A stretch of 64,000 bases of DNA, from contig NZ_APLF01000004.1 in assembly GCF_000355905.1 (NCBI RefSeq), forward strand, positions 348,605 to 412,604, given 5' to 3'. Within the stretch, counting starts at the first letter, position 1; every line of letters begins with the position of its first letter. The notes under the pieces were generated by a model. That model was not told the DNA's origin. It saw only the letters and a program-made list of their open reading frames with translations, and searched no databases. Below, one piece after another: positions 25,706 to 34,429 of this stretch. The position numbers were made by a program, and so were the translations under genes. Source of the stretch: Psychroflexus gondwanensis ACAM 44. Lineage in GTDB: Bacteria > Bacteroidota > Bacteroidia > Flavobacteriales > Flavobacteriaceae.

Positions 25706-25996
25706 CTACATGTGTTCAATATCGTCTGGTAAGTCGTAGAATGTAGGATGGCGATATGCTTTATCTGTTGCGGGTTCAAACATTTCTCCATTATCGTCGG
25801 GATTGGAGGCTTTTATATTTTTGGATTCTACTACCCAAATACTTACTCCTTCATTTCTTCTCGTATAAACATCTCTCGCATTTTTGAGAGCCATGTCAGC
25901 ATCTGGAGCATGTAAGCTTCCAAAATGGCGATGTTCTAAGCCATTTTTACTCCTTACAAATACTTCCCAAAGCGGCCAGTTCTTTTTCATACTCAT
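25706..25996 (-). CDS. paaB: Phenylacetyl-CoA epoxidase subunit PaaB
   Basis: Small subunit that bridges PaaAC heterodimers. The 96-residue product starts MSMKKNWPLWEVFVRSKNGL and contains EHRHFGSLHAPDADMALKNA followed by DVYTRRNEGVSIWVVES, the conserved PaaB pattern. It lies 40 bases after the paaA stop and 39 bases before the paaC start. Confidence 0.96.
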   Translation of the reverse strand: MSMKKNWPLWEVFVRSKNGLEHRHFGSLHAPDADMALKNARDVYTRRNEGVSIWVVESKNIKASNPDDNGEMFEPATDKAYRHPTFYDLPDDIEHM

Positions 25997-26036
25997 TTTA
26001 TTAAGAATCGATTTCTAGTCATCGTACTATTTTGAC

Positions 26037-27020
26037 TTAAACAGCCTGTTTTGCGTCTTGACTTTCGGCTTGTTTTTCGGCATAGGCTAGAGCGGCATCT
26101 CTTACCCATTCTCCATTATCCCAGGCATTTTTTCTAGCGGAGATTCTCTCTTTATTACACATACCATGGCCTTTAACCACTTGCCAAAACTCCTCCCAGT
26201 CTATCTCTCCAAAATCATAATGACCCGTTTCGTTATTATATTTTAAATCTGAATCTGGGATGTTCAGGCCAATTATATCTGCTTGTGGTACCGTTTGGTC
26301 AATAAACTGTTGACGCAACTCATCATTCGTCTTACGTTTCAGTTTCCATATCATGGATTGCTCCGTGTGTGTAGATTGCTCATCGGTTGGACCAAGCATC
26401 ATTAAAGCAGGCCACCACCAACGGTTCAAGGCATCTTGCGCCATGTCTTTTTGTTCTTGAGTTCCGTTACAAAGGGTCATCATGATCTCATAACCTTGTC
26501 TTTGGTGAAAACTCTCTTCTTTACAAACTCTCACCATTGCTCTGGCATAAGGTCCAAAAGAGGTGCTACAAAGCGGCACCTGATTAATAATGGCAGCGCC
26601 ATCGACTAACCAGCCAATCGCACCCATATCTGCCCAGGTTAAAGTAGGGTAATTAAATATACTTGAGTATTTCGCTTTACCAGAATGCAACTGCTCGTAG
26701 AGTTCTTCTCTAGAAATTCCAAGAGTTTCACAAGCAGAATAAAGGTATAAACCATGACCTGCCTCATCTTGAACTTTAGCTAAAAGCGCTACTTTTCTTC
26801 TTAGTGACGGTGCACGTGAAATCCAATTTGCTTCTGGAAGCATTCCTACTATCTCAGAATGGGCATGCTGGGAAATTTGTCGAATATGTGTTTTTCTATA
26901 TTTTTCTGGCATCCAGTCTTTTGGTTCAATCTTTTCGTCGCGTGCGATTTTAGCATCAAACATCTGTTCCAAACTACGGGTTTGGTCAGCATTAAAAATC
27001 TTCTTTTCTGTATGACTCAT
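26037..27020 (-). CDS. paaA: Phenylacetyl-CoA 1,2-epoxidase catalytic subunit PaaA
   Basis: Di-iron oxygenase subunit that forms the ring 1,2-epoxide of phenylacetyl-CoA. The 327-residue product carries the ligand pairs E86xxH89 in [17 protein letters not shown] and E169xxH172 in [15 protein letters not shown]. The N-terminal [20 protein letters not shown] and the later [20 protein letters not shown] are strongly conserved in PaaA. It is the second gene of the operon, 72 bases after paaE. Confidence 0.97.
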   Translation of the reverse strand: MSHTEKKIFNADQTRSLEQMFDAKIARDEKIEPKDWMPEKYRKTHIRQISQHAHSEIVGMLPEANWISRAPSLRRKVALLAKVQDEAGHGLYLYSACETLGISREELYEQLHSGKAKYSSIFNYPTLTWADMGAIGWLVDGAAIINQVPLCSTSFGPYARAMVRVCKEESFHQRQGYEIMMTLCNGTQEQKDMAQDALNRWWWPALMMLGPTDEQSTHTEQSMIWKLKRKTNDELRQQFIDQTVPQADIIGLNIPDSDLKYNNETGHYDFGEIDWEEFWQVVKGHGMCNKERISARKNAWDNGEWVRDAALAYAEKQAESQDAKQAV

Positions 27021-27092
27021 AGCGTTTAACTTTTAAAATTCGTTTTCACTTTATTCTTCTTTATAATCTGTTGATGTTTGACTATCTAAATT

Positions 27093-28166
27093 TTAGACAT
27101 CAAAATCAACAGTAACTTTATCTGATGTTGGAACCGCTTGACAACTCAAAATATAATTTTGAGCCACTTCGTTTTTGTCTAGTGCATAATTAACCTTCAT
27201 CTCCACATTGCCTTCCATCACTTTACATTTACAGGTGCTACACACACCCCCTTTACAAGCGAAGGGTAAATCTGCTCCAGCTGCTAAAGCAGCATCTAAA
27301 ATATTATCAAAGTCCTTGGTCATTGCAAAGTGAAACTCTTTCCCACCATCTAAAATAGTGATTTGAGTGCCATCTATCCTTTTGGCCATTGCTGCTTCTG
27401 TACGCTTCTTATCTTCTTCAGAAAGACCAGTTACAAAAAGTTCATAATGAATATGATCTTTACTTAATCCCAAAGCAGACAATTCATCACGGATCATAAA
27501 AATCATCTTCTCAGGTCCACAGATAAAAGTCTCATCGACTTGCTCAATATCAAATACCGTATTGGCTAAAGTTTGAATTTTCTCTGGTGTAAATCTTCCG
27601 TTGAGAAGCTCTATATCCCGTTGCTCTCTCGTCAAAAAATAGAAAATTTCAACTCTTCCAAAATACCGATTTCGCAATTGTTCTATTTCTTCTTTAAATA
27701 TAATGGATTTTGCATTCTTATTTAAATAAAACAGCTTACAATTTGCTTTTGGCTCTTTGGCAAGGTGAGTTTTAAGCATTGACAGGACGGGAGTGATTCC
27801 GCTACCAGCTGCAAAAAATAAAAATGTTTTTTCTTTATGATCGTCCACCTCAACTCCAAAGTCCCCGCTCGGCGGCATGACTTCCAAAACATCATTAGCC
27901 TTCAACTCTTCATTCACAAAAGTTGAAAATTTACCTTCAAATATTTGCTTAACGGCTACTTTCCATTCGTCATCCACAGGACTCGAACACAAAGAGTAAG
28001 TCCGCCTAACGTCTTCTCCGTTGATATCCTTTTTTAAAGTTAAATGTTGACCCTGCTGGTATCGAAATTCATTCTTTAACTCCGCGGGAATATCGAAAGT
28101 TACTACTGAACACTCTTCAGTCTCCTTGTAAACTTCTTTTACCTTAATCGGAAAAAAACTAGCCAT
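27093..28166 (-). CDS. paaE: Phenylacetyl-CoA epoxidase reductase PaaE
   Basis: Electron-transfer subunit that passes electrons from NADPH to PaaA. The 357-residue protein combines an FAD domain (RRTYSLCSSPVDD, about 54-66), an NADP-binding domain (FFAAGSGITPVLSMLKTHL and CGPEKMIFMIRDEL) and a C-terminal plant-type [2Fe-2S] domain with the cysteines of ACKGGVCSTCKC and a fourth in YILSCQAVP. It is first in the operon here, unlike the A-first order of E. coli, and directly follows the palindromic operator. Confidence 0.95.
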   Translation of the reverse strand: MASFFPIKVKEVYKETEECSVVTFDIPAELKNEFRYQQGQHLTLKKDINGEDVRRTYSLCSSPVDDEWKVAVKQIFEGKFSTFVNEELKANDVLEVMPPSGDFGVEVDDHKEKTFLFFAAGSGITPVLSMLKTHLAKEPKANCKLFYLNKNAKSIIFKEEIEQLRNRYFGRVEIFYFLTREQRDIELLNGRFTPEKIQTLANTVFDIEQVDETFICGPEKMIFMIRDELSALGLSKDHIHYELFVTGLSEEDKKRTEAAMAKRIDGTQITILDGGKEFHFAMTKDFDNILDAALAAGADLPFACKGGVCSTCKCKVMEGNVEMKVNYALDKNEVAQNYILSCQAVPTSDKVTVDFDV

Positions 28167-28184
28167 TAATTATTAATTTATAAA

Positions 28185-28205
28185 CAAAACTAACGATTGT
28201 TAGTT
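28185..28205 (-). promoter_or_regulatory. TetR-type operator overlapping the -7 box of the paaE operon
   Basis: On the minus strand TAGTTTTG (TAnnTTTG) occupies 28185-28192. It overlaps a perfect palindrome at 28188-28205, AACTAAC-GATT-GTTAGTT on the plus strand. The start codon of paaE is 19 bases downstream of the -7 box, so the transcript leader is very short. A repressor bound here would block RNA polymerase. A near copy precedes the enoyl-CoA hydratase gene at 16864. Confidence 0.75.
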
Positions 28206-28260
28206 TATTAATAGAAAAATTGATGTTAAAATATATATAGTCTAGAAGAGATAATACTAG

Positions 28261-28818
28261 CTACAGGTACTCCACTTTAGCGTCGATAGAAGATTTCCTC
28301 ATTCCTTGTGGGAGTTCGCCATCTAGTTTTCCCATATAGAAAAAACCTAAGCAGCTTTCACCTTCGTTAAAGTTGAAGAATTCATCCAAATGGTTGATAA
28401 GAGAAGGGGAACTCCAATACGCACCAATTTCTAGTGCTGTACAAGCAAGCCACATATTCTGAACAGCCATGGCAACTGCAGAAATTTCTTCCCATTCTGG
28501 AGGCACCCCTTTTGAGTTTTTTTGAATACAAATAGCTATAACCGTATGGGAATTTTCAAATTTGGAACTGATTTTCTTATTTTTAAAAGGAGAAGGCTTA
28601 TCCTCTAATTCTGCATTTTTTCCTATAAGATAATCAGCAAGTTTCAACCTGCTTTCTCCTTGCATAACTTTAAACCTCCACGGTTCGGTGTTTTTATGGT
28701 TTGGAGCCCAATTGGCAGATTCCAAAATTTTTTGCAACTCTTCCTCTGTAATAGGCTGCTTATTATATTGGTTTGGTGAGACTGTTCGTCTTTGCTGAAT
28801 AAGTTCAAAAATATCCAT
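28261..28818 (-). CDS. Nitroreductase family protein
   Basis: FMN-dependent NAD(P)H oxidoreductase family, 185 residues. The N-terminus MDIFELIQQRRTVSPNQYN has the FMN-contacting RRTVS, followed by ILESANWAPNHKNTEPWRFK (about 31-50), the usual nitroreductase pattern. AMAVQNMWLACTALEIGAYW and the C-terminal LGFFYMGKLDGELP complete it. The substrate is unknown. It stands 12 bases after the aminotransferase gene in the same orientation, and about 55 bases before the paaE operator region. Confidence 0.9.
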   Translation of the reverse strand: MDIFELIQQRRTVSPNQYNKQPITEEELQKILESANWAPNHKNTEPWRFKVMQGESRLKLADYLIGKNAELEDKPSPFKNKKISSKFENSHTVIAICIQKNSKGVPPEWEEISAVAMAVQNMWLACTALEIGAYWSSPSLINHLDEFFNFNEGESCLGFFYMGKLDGELPQGMRKSSIDAKVEYL

Positions 28819-28830
28819 ATTCCATTTATT

Positions 28831-29973
28831 TTAAAAAATTTCTAGAATCGCTTTCTTAATTCGTGTTCTGTCTTCATCGCTAAGATTGGATCCTGATGGT
28901 AAGCACAAGCCTCTCTCGAATAAGTGTTCTGCCACTTGGCCACCATAAAAGGGCATTTTTTCGAAAACAGGCTGTAAGTGCATCGGTTTCCAAAGTGGAC
29001 GGCTTTCGATGTTATATTGGTCTAAATGCAAACGAAGATCTTCTCGACTTATCCCCTTTGTAAGCTCTGGGTGAACTGTAATAGCAGATAACCAATGGTT
29101 ACTGAAAAAATGATCATCAGGCTCGGTAAAGACCTCAACTCCTTCAATAGTTTCGAATATCGACTTATAAAAGTGAAACATCTTTCTTCTCAGCCCGACA
29201 TGCTCATCCAGAACTTTCATTTGTCCACGACCAATGCCAGCTGAAATGTTACTCATTCGGTAATTGAATCCAATTTCAGAATGTTGATAATGTGGTGCAG
29301 CATCCCTAGCTTGAGTCGAATAAAATACTGTTTTATCTTTAGCGAACTTCGTATGACATACCAACGCGCCTCCACCAGAAGTCGTAATGATTTTATTCCC
29401 ATTGAAGGAAAGCGCTGCAAACTCACCAAACGTCCCACAGTTTCTGGATTTGTAAGTGGACCCTAAAGATTCCGCAGCATCCTCAATAATAGGAATACTA
29501 TATTTCTGAGCAACAGCCGCTACCTCATCAACTTTATAAGGCATCCCATATAAATGAACTGGGATAATAGCTTTAGGCTTTTTACCTTTAGATATTCTAT
29601 CTACAATAGCCTCTTCTAAAGCTTTGGGACAAATATTCCAGGTTGAAATTTCGCTGTCTACAAAAATAGGAGTTGCCCCTTGATACATAATAGGGTTTGC
29701 AGATCCACAAAAGGTAAAACTTTGGCAAATCACCTCATCTCCACGACTCACTCCTAGCTGGACTAAAGCCAAATGAATCGCTGCTGTACCACTGCTTAAG
29801 ACTCCAATATGCTTATCATTTCCAAGATACTGTTGTAAGTCTTCTTCAAATCCATTGACGTTTGGACCTAAAGGAGCAATCCAATTTTCTTCAAAAGCTT
29901 TTGCAACAAACTCTTGTTCTTGGCCTCCCATATGTGGAGAGGATAACCATATTTTTGATAATTCTGAAGACAT
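28831..29973 (-). CDS. DegT/DnrJ/EryC1/StrS sugar aminotransferase
   Basis: PLP-dependent enzyme that aminates a keto-sugar nucleotide, as PglE does in bacillosamine-type synthesis. The 380-residue protein starts LSKIWLSSPHMGGQEQEFVA and contains GVLSSGTAAIHLALVQLGV (about 57-75), EDAAESLGSTYKSRNCGTFG and the PLP lysine near residue 190 in SFNGNKIITTSGGGALV. The neighbour upstream is a PglC-type sugar transferase, so both probably serve exopolysaccharide or protein glycan synthesis. No PglD-type acetyltransferase is visible. Confidence 0.9.
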   Translation of the reverse strand: MSSELSKIWLSSPHMGGQEQEFVAKAFEENWIAPLGPNVNGFEEDLQQYLGNDKHIGVLSSGTAAIHLALVQLGVSRGDEVICQSFTFCGSANPIMYQGATPIFVDSEISTWNICPKALEEAIVDRISKGKKPKAIIPVHLYGMPYKVDEVAAVAQKYSIPIIEDAAESLGSTYKSRNCGTFGEFAALSFNGNKIITTSGGGALVCHTKFAKDKTVFYSTQARDAAPHYQHSEIGFNYRMSNISAGIGRGQMKVLDEHVGLRRKMFHFYKSIFETIEGVEVFTEPDDHFFSNHWLSAITVHPELTKGISREDLRLHLDQYNIESRPLWKPMHLQPVFEKMPFYGGQVAEHLFERGLCLPSGSNLSDEDRTRIKKAILEIF

Positions 29974-29983
29974 TGACTTTAGA

Positions 29984-30550
29984 TTAGTTGTGGAATGGTA
30001 AAAGTATTGTTTTTATAAGAATGTTTAGGTCAAATACAAACGAAACCTCTTTGTAATAGTGAAGATTTAACTCTACTTTTTTAGGGAACAAGACTTCGTC
30101 ATTATAGGCCAATGGATTGCTTTGCTGAGCAAGAATTTCTTCTTCGTTTGCAAATTGTAAAGACGCTAGACCCGTGATTCCAGGTTTCAATTGAAGGATC
30201 AAACGGTTTTCCTCGGTCAATTTATCGTAATACCCAGGAATATCTGGCCGTGGTCCAACAAGACTCATATCTCCTTTTATAACATTGAAAAGTTGTGGAA
30301 GTTCATCAACTTTTGTTTTCCGCAAAGCCTTCAAAAAAGCATTATTAGAATTATTGGTTTTGATTGTTTTAAACTTATACACTGTAAAATACTCCCCAAA
30401 CTGCCCTACTCGAGTTTGATAAAAAACAGGATTGGAGGCATGGATAAGAAAAAGAATGACGTAGATTAAAATCAAAAATGGAAGCAGGATTATTAATCCA
30501 AAAAGGCTTAAAAATACATCCAAAATAGGCTTTCCAAACTTTAAATACAT
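29984..30550 (-). CDS. Undecaprenyl-phosphate sugar phosphotransferase (PglC/WcaJ-C type)
   Basis: Membrane enzyme that transfers a sugar phosphate from a nucleotide sugar to undecaprenyl phosphate, starting glycan assembly. I start it at the ATG at 30550 (188 residues, MYLKFGKPILDVFLSLFGLI). The longer TTG-started frame would run into the terminator hairpin at 30585-30613. A re-entrant hydrophobic segment spans about 12-35. Conserved blocks are FYQTRVGQFGEYFTVYKFKT, KVDELPQLFNVIKGDMSLVG followed by PRPDIPGYY, and LKPGITGLASLQ. It lies 10 bases before the sugar aminotransferase gene. Confidence 0.9.
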   Translation of the reverse strand: MYLKFGKPILDVFLSLFGLIILLPFLILIYVILFLIHASNPVFYQTRVGQFGEYFTVYKFKTIKTNNSNNAFLKALRKTKVDELPQLFNVIKGDMSLVGPRPDIPGYYDKLTEENRLILQLKPGITGLASLQFANEEEILAQQSNPLAYNDEVLFPKKVELNLHYYKEVSFVFDLNILIKTILLPFHN

Positions 30551-30584
30551 TCGACTAAAATAAACAAAGCTTTTTACAAACAAT

Positions 30585-30613
30585 AAAGGTCTCAAAATAA
30601 GATTGAGACCTTT
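30585..30613 (-). terminator. Terminator behind the T9SS-secreted protein gene
   Basis: A perfect 11-bp stem, AAAGGTCTCAA / TTGAGACCTTT, with a seven-base loop, 23 bases after the stop of the gene at 30636. The downstream T run on the minus strand is short. It also argues against a sugar-transferase start at 30595. Confidence 0.7.
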
Positions 30614-30635
30614 AATTTAAAGAATATAATTGTGT

Positions 30636-33600
30636 TTAATTTTTAATGAAGCGCTTTGTTGTAGTTCCCCGTTCAGTTTCAATTTTGACTAAATAAACAC
30701 CCGTACTCAATGTCCTGGTATTTATTTGAATTCCTTTACCTGCTTCGATTAAATCTAAATTTATTTTTTGACCTATTACTGAATAAAGCTCAAGGTTGAC
30801 GATTGGATTATCAGTTTCACTATCAATATTTAAAATATCATTTACTGGGTTTGGATGTAACTTGATTGACTTCGTTAAACTAAAGTCATCCTGACTTAAG
30901 GTTACTGGAAACAACATCAATTGAAATCTAGTTTGATCTACACTTCCCTCAATAGAACTATCTACTGTGTAATTGTATGACATTCCATTCGTTACTTCAA
31001 TCTCATCTTGAAGATATTTGTCAATAAGAATTAACTTTTTCTCTTCTGGCATATGATCAAAATAAAAAGCAAGGGTATACTCTATTTGCTTATAATTAGC
31101 TATAGCCAATTGAATTTTCTCTTCGTCTTCGGGAAGCTTTCTTTTATCTATAGATAAGATCTTTTCATTATAAATTACTAAGTTTTCACCTGAGTTTATG
31201 AATTTGTCTGCATCTTCATCTGAAGGTGAAGTTGTAAAATCATCTGAAAACCTTAATCCTGCCGCATCTGCTTCCATTGATTCATTAAAAAAATCTTGAG
31301 CTCTATAAAGTCTTATGTTTAAGTATGCAAGATTATTTTTAGATAAGATTTCTGGTTGTGGTTCGCTAGAAGCGATAGCATTTGGCGAAAACGTCAAGCT
31401 AGAAGAGCCACTTAAAGTTTCATTATTTTTTACAAAAAAGGCCTGACCTGGAATTAAAAACTTACTAGCATCTGAACTTGAAGGGTCTGGAGCTGTACCT
31501 GATGGATCCACAGTAACGTACCCCCCTTTGCCATTATTACCTTCTATTCTAGCATCCCAGATATAAAGAAAATTGGTAAGCTCCGTAGTTACAAGTTGTG
31601 CAAAGTCAACAACAGCTTGATAGGGATTTGCAACAAAACTAAATTTATCACTTACCTGAGATAAAGCTGGGAGTTGGTTACCTGTTGTGAGTTCACCGGA
31701 TAGCATATTACCTTTAGATACCAAGGTTGTCGTTGAGGACTCGGCCTCATTATCTGTTAAATCTACACTTCTATCTCCTCTAACCAAAATCCTGTAAGGC
31801 TTACCAGCTTCCAATATATTAGTTGTGCTTGTAATTGCTTCCCATCCAGCTCCATTTGAAGGGTCAGAAATTTGATTATCATAAACAAATAATGAAGGGT
31901 TATTAGTTGTAGTTGCATCAAAGCCATTATTAGCGCCTCCAGCTCCTGTAATATGAGTATTTTGCTGCCACGAATTGGCAAAAGATTGTCCACCAACAGA
32001 TGAACTCAATAATCTAAAAGCGCGTTTTGCGGGGATGTAACGTTCTACAGTAATATCTCCAACTATGTTCGAAGTGGTTTCATGAACTAGCTGTGCGCTT
32101 CCAGTAGCATCGCTTTTAAAAGTAAAATTACCGTTAACCACAAGGTTTCCAGTTACTTTTAAAATATTTGAAACATCTACAACAGCTTCACTTCCAACTT
32201 GAAAATCATTTGTGATTAATTCTTGATTTAAAGTTATGCTTCCATTTTCAACCAAGATATCATCATCACTTGTGGAAATGCCTATTGGTGATTCTGGGGT
32301 CCAAGCCCCATTATCAAAAGTATAATCAAAAGGTTTATTAATAATTTCACCATCTATTTTAACATCATCTATTCTAAATTGACCACCACCAGTGGTTGAC
32401 CTTGAGCCGTTATCCCAGCCTTTTATTTCAACCCTAACTTCAGCTAAATTATCATAGCCAATTAACGACTCAGAAAATAGTGCTGGATCGCTCTCTGTTG
32501 CATCAAAAGTTGCAATTTCAGTTCCATTAATTTCTATAGTAATTGCTGATGGCCCAGCCCCCGTTACTTTCCATTCAAACGAAATGTTACTTAGATTTGC
32601 TCTATAACCAGCATCTGGCTTTAAAGTGAAAAAAAAGTTTTTTGCGACATCAGGTGACAATGCACCCCAACCACTATTTCCCTGAGCATAAGGTGTTCCA
32701 GACCCAGACCAAGCTCCTGTGGTACCATAATTTATAGAACCCGAAGAAATTGAAAAATCACTTAAAGCAGAGCTTGAAGGAATAAAAGAGGATGTATTTG
32801 AGTTACTGGTAAATTCATATAGAACAAAAGCGTCACCTAAAACCTGACCTTCTAAATAAACCCCTGTGGCATAAGAACCGCCGCCATTAATTGAAATCAC
32901 ATCACTGTAGCTAAAAATACTTAAGCCTTGCTTTAATCTTACAAAAACACTAGAAGATGAACCGTCGAAAGCAGTAAGTAAAATTTGATTTGAATAGGTT
33001 CCGTTTTCAGTTTGCGAAATTTCAAAATTTGATGATGTAGGAAGATAAATTATTACATCTGTTTCGTCTAAATTATTTCCTGAAATGGAAAATGATTGTG
33101 ATGAAGACGGCCCTTGACCTTCTTGATAAATCAAATCATTCAAAGTCACGACTGATGCTTTCAAGCTTGCATCTGAGGTTGAGACTGGTGCAATACCAAA
33201 ACCTTCTAAGCCATTAATTCCTCCAGGGTTTGAATTCACAGTTTCAAAACGTGTGCTGGGATCTGTAAACCCTGTTGTCGCACCTGTTATTATGTTATCT
33301 TTGAGCTGAATATTTTGGTCTGCAGTGGAAACTCCATTACCCGACCAGGCAGAGCCAGGGTCTGTTCCCGAGGTTCCAAACTGATCTATAATAGTACCAC
33401 CATATTTTACAACTAAAGCATCGTTTCCATTAAAAGTGAAATTCTTGATAATAAATCTTACTGAATTTGCTATTGCTGATACCTCCATGTCGGAAGTACC
33501 AATTATTAAAACCTCGTCTACAGCTAGAGTACCAGTACTAACTATTTCCAAACTAGTAGGCGATGTTCCGTTAGTACCCTGCTCTATAACAAGATTATTT

Positions 33601-33764
33601 GTAGAAAAATTAAGTATCGCTCCAGTGTTATTCCAAATTTCTATACCTTTTGGAAACGTCCCAGGATTGGCATCCACATATTGACTTATAATTTGTCCCC
33701 AGCTTGCGTTAAAAAACAATAAAAAACAAATTAAAATACTTGATCTAAGTAAAGTTATTCTCAT
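30636..33764 (-). CDS. Large secreted protein with lamin-tail-like domain and T9SS type A sorting domain
   Basis: The ATG at 33764 gives 1042 residues with a signal peptide ending in LLFFNASWG. The longer GTG frame starts inside a promoter box. An N-terminal region (YVDANPGTFPKGIEIWNNTG, followed by GTSDMEVSAIA and DQFGTSGTDPGSAWSG) resembles a lamin-tail domain. Middle parts are beta-rich repeats. The C-terminal 75 residues form a T9SS type A sorting domain: LHPNPVNDILNID, YSVIGQKI, LSTGVYLVKIETERGTTTKR. It should therefore be exported by the T9SS and attached to the surface or released. Its function is otherwise unknown. Confidence 0.85.
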   Translation of the reverse strand: MRITLLRSSILICFLLFFNASWGQIISQYVDANPGTFPKGIEIWNNTGAILNFSTNNLVIEQGTNGTSPTSLEIVSTGTLAVDEVLIIGTSDMEVSAIANSVRFIIKNFTFNGNDALVVKYGGTIIDQFGTSGTDPGSAWSGNGVSTADQNIQLKDNIITGATTGFTDPSTRFETVNSNPGGINGLEGFGIAPVSTSDASLKASVVTLNDLIYQEGQGPSSSQSFSISGNNLDETDVIIYLPTSSNFEISQTENGTYSNQILLTAFDGSSSSVFVRLKQGLSIFSYSDVISINGGGSYATGVYLEGQVLGDAFVLYEFTSNSNTSSFIPSSSALSDFSISSGSINYGTTGAWSGSGTPYAQGNSGWGALSPDVAKNFFFTLKPDAGYRANLSNISFEWKVTGAGPSAITIEINGTEIATFDATESDPALFSESLIGYDNLAEVRVEIKGWDNGSRSTTGGGQFRIDDVKIDGEIINKPFDYTFDNGAWTPESPIGISTSDDDILVENGSITLNQELITNDFQVGSEAVVDVSNILKVTGNLVVNGNFTFKSDATGSAQLVHETTSNIVGDITVERYIPAKRAFRLLSSSVGGQSFANSWQQNTHITGAGGANNGFDATTTNNPSLFVYDNQISDPSNGAGWEAITSTTNILEAGKPYRILVRGDRSVDLTDNEAESSTTTLVSKGNMLSGELTTGNQLPALSQVSDKFSFVANPYQAVVDFAQLVTTELTNFLYIWDARIEGNNGKGGYVTVDPSGTAPDPSSSDASKFLIPGQAFFVKNNETLSGSSSLTFSPNAIASSEPQPEILSKNNLAYLNIRLYRAQDFFNESMEADAAGLRFSDDFTTSPSDEDADKFINSGENLVIYNEKILSIDKRKLPEDEEKIQLAIANYKQIEYTLAFYFDHMPEEKKLILIDKYLQDEIEVTNGMSYNYTVDSSIEGSVDQTRFQLMLFPVTLSQDDFSLTKSIKLHPNPVNDILNIDSETDNPIVNLELYSVIGQKINLDLIEAGKGIQINTRTLSTGVYLVKIETERGTTTKRFIKN

Positions 33765-33799
33765 AAAGATTTCGATTAAGGTGTGTAGAATTAAAGCCA

Positions 33800-33807
33800 C
33801 AAATTTA
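33800..33807 (-). promoter_or_regulatory. -7 promoter box for the T9SS-secreted protein gene
   Basis: TAAATTTG on the minus strand matches TAnnTTTG and lies 35 bases before the ATG at 33764. It decides the start, because a GTG start at 33800 would lie upstream of the transcription start. Confidence 0.6.
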
Positions 33808-33847
33808 TATTAATTAATTTGTTATAATGAACTTAGATATGTATAAA

Positions 33848-34423
33848 TTAATTTAATTCACCAGAAACAATTCCTTTAAGCAAAATCTCTGTCATATCAC
33901 TTTTCAATTGCCTACTATCAATTCCACTTCGTTTTCGGTACCAAGAATGCAATGTTCTTAGTGTAGATAACATTGAAAATAAAATAACTTCCACGTTTTT
34001 GGATTTCAATTCTTCACTTTCAACACCTTCAGAAATAATTACCCGTAAATCTTCTTCGTAAGCATTTCGCATTTTCAAAAAGATCTCATAATGTTCTCCT
34101 TCCAGATGCATCCAATCGTTATTGACGATAGCAATAGCCTCAGGGTTTTTAAGGGTTAGATCGATGTGATGATCTATAACCGCTTCCAAACGTGTTTTAG
34201 TATCCGTTTCAATTTGTTTTACTAGCTCCATTTCACGGGTAAAATAACGAGCAACATCCAATACAATATCTGCTAAAATCTCCTCTTTAGAAGAAATATG
34301 ATTATATAAGCTAGCCGCTTTAAAGTCCATTACTTTGGCCAAATCTCGCATACTTACAGATTTGTAGCCTCGTTCTCTAAACAATGTTTTGGCAGTTTCT
34401 ATAATTTCTTGCTTTCGAGTCAT
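33848..34423 (-). CDS. TetR/AcrR family transcriptional regulator
   Basis: The 191-residue protein has a canonical N-terminal helix-turn-helix (ETAKTLFRERGYKSVSMRDL, AASLYNHISSKEEILADIV, about residues 9-52) and a ligand-binding C-terminal part. It is third after alaS and the GSCFA gene, six bases behind the latter. Its length resembles the TetR regulators of acyl-CoA catabolism (PaaR, PsrA, LiuQ types). Two TetR-like palindromes overlap paa promoters about 6 and 17 kb away. I infer, but cannot show, that this is their repressor with phenylacetyl-CoA as ligand. Confidence 0.88.
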   Translation of the reverse strand: MTRKQEIIETAKTLFRERGYKSVSMRDLAKVMDFKAASLYNHISSKEEILADIVLDVARYFTREMELVKQIETDTKTRLEAVIDHHIDLTLKNPEAIAIVNNDWMHLEGEHYEIFLKMRNAYEEDLRVIISEGVESEELKSKNVEVILFSMLSTLRTLHSWYRKRSGIDSRQLKSDMTEILLKGIVSGELN

Positions 34424-34429
34424 AGGGGT

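Noticed and set aside
30636..33800. GTG start at 33800 for the T9SS-secreted protein
   Set aside because: The -7 box at 33800-33807 places this codon upstream of transcription. The ATG at 33764 gives a clean signal peptide.
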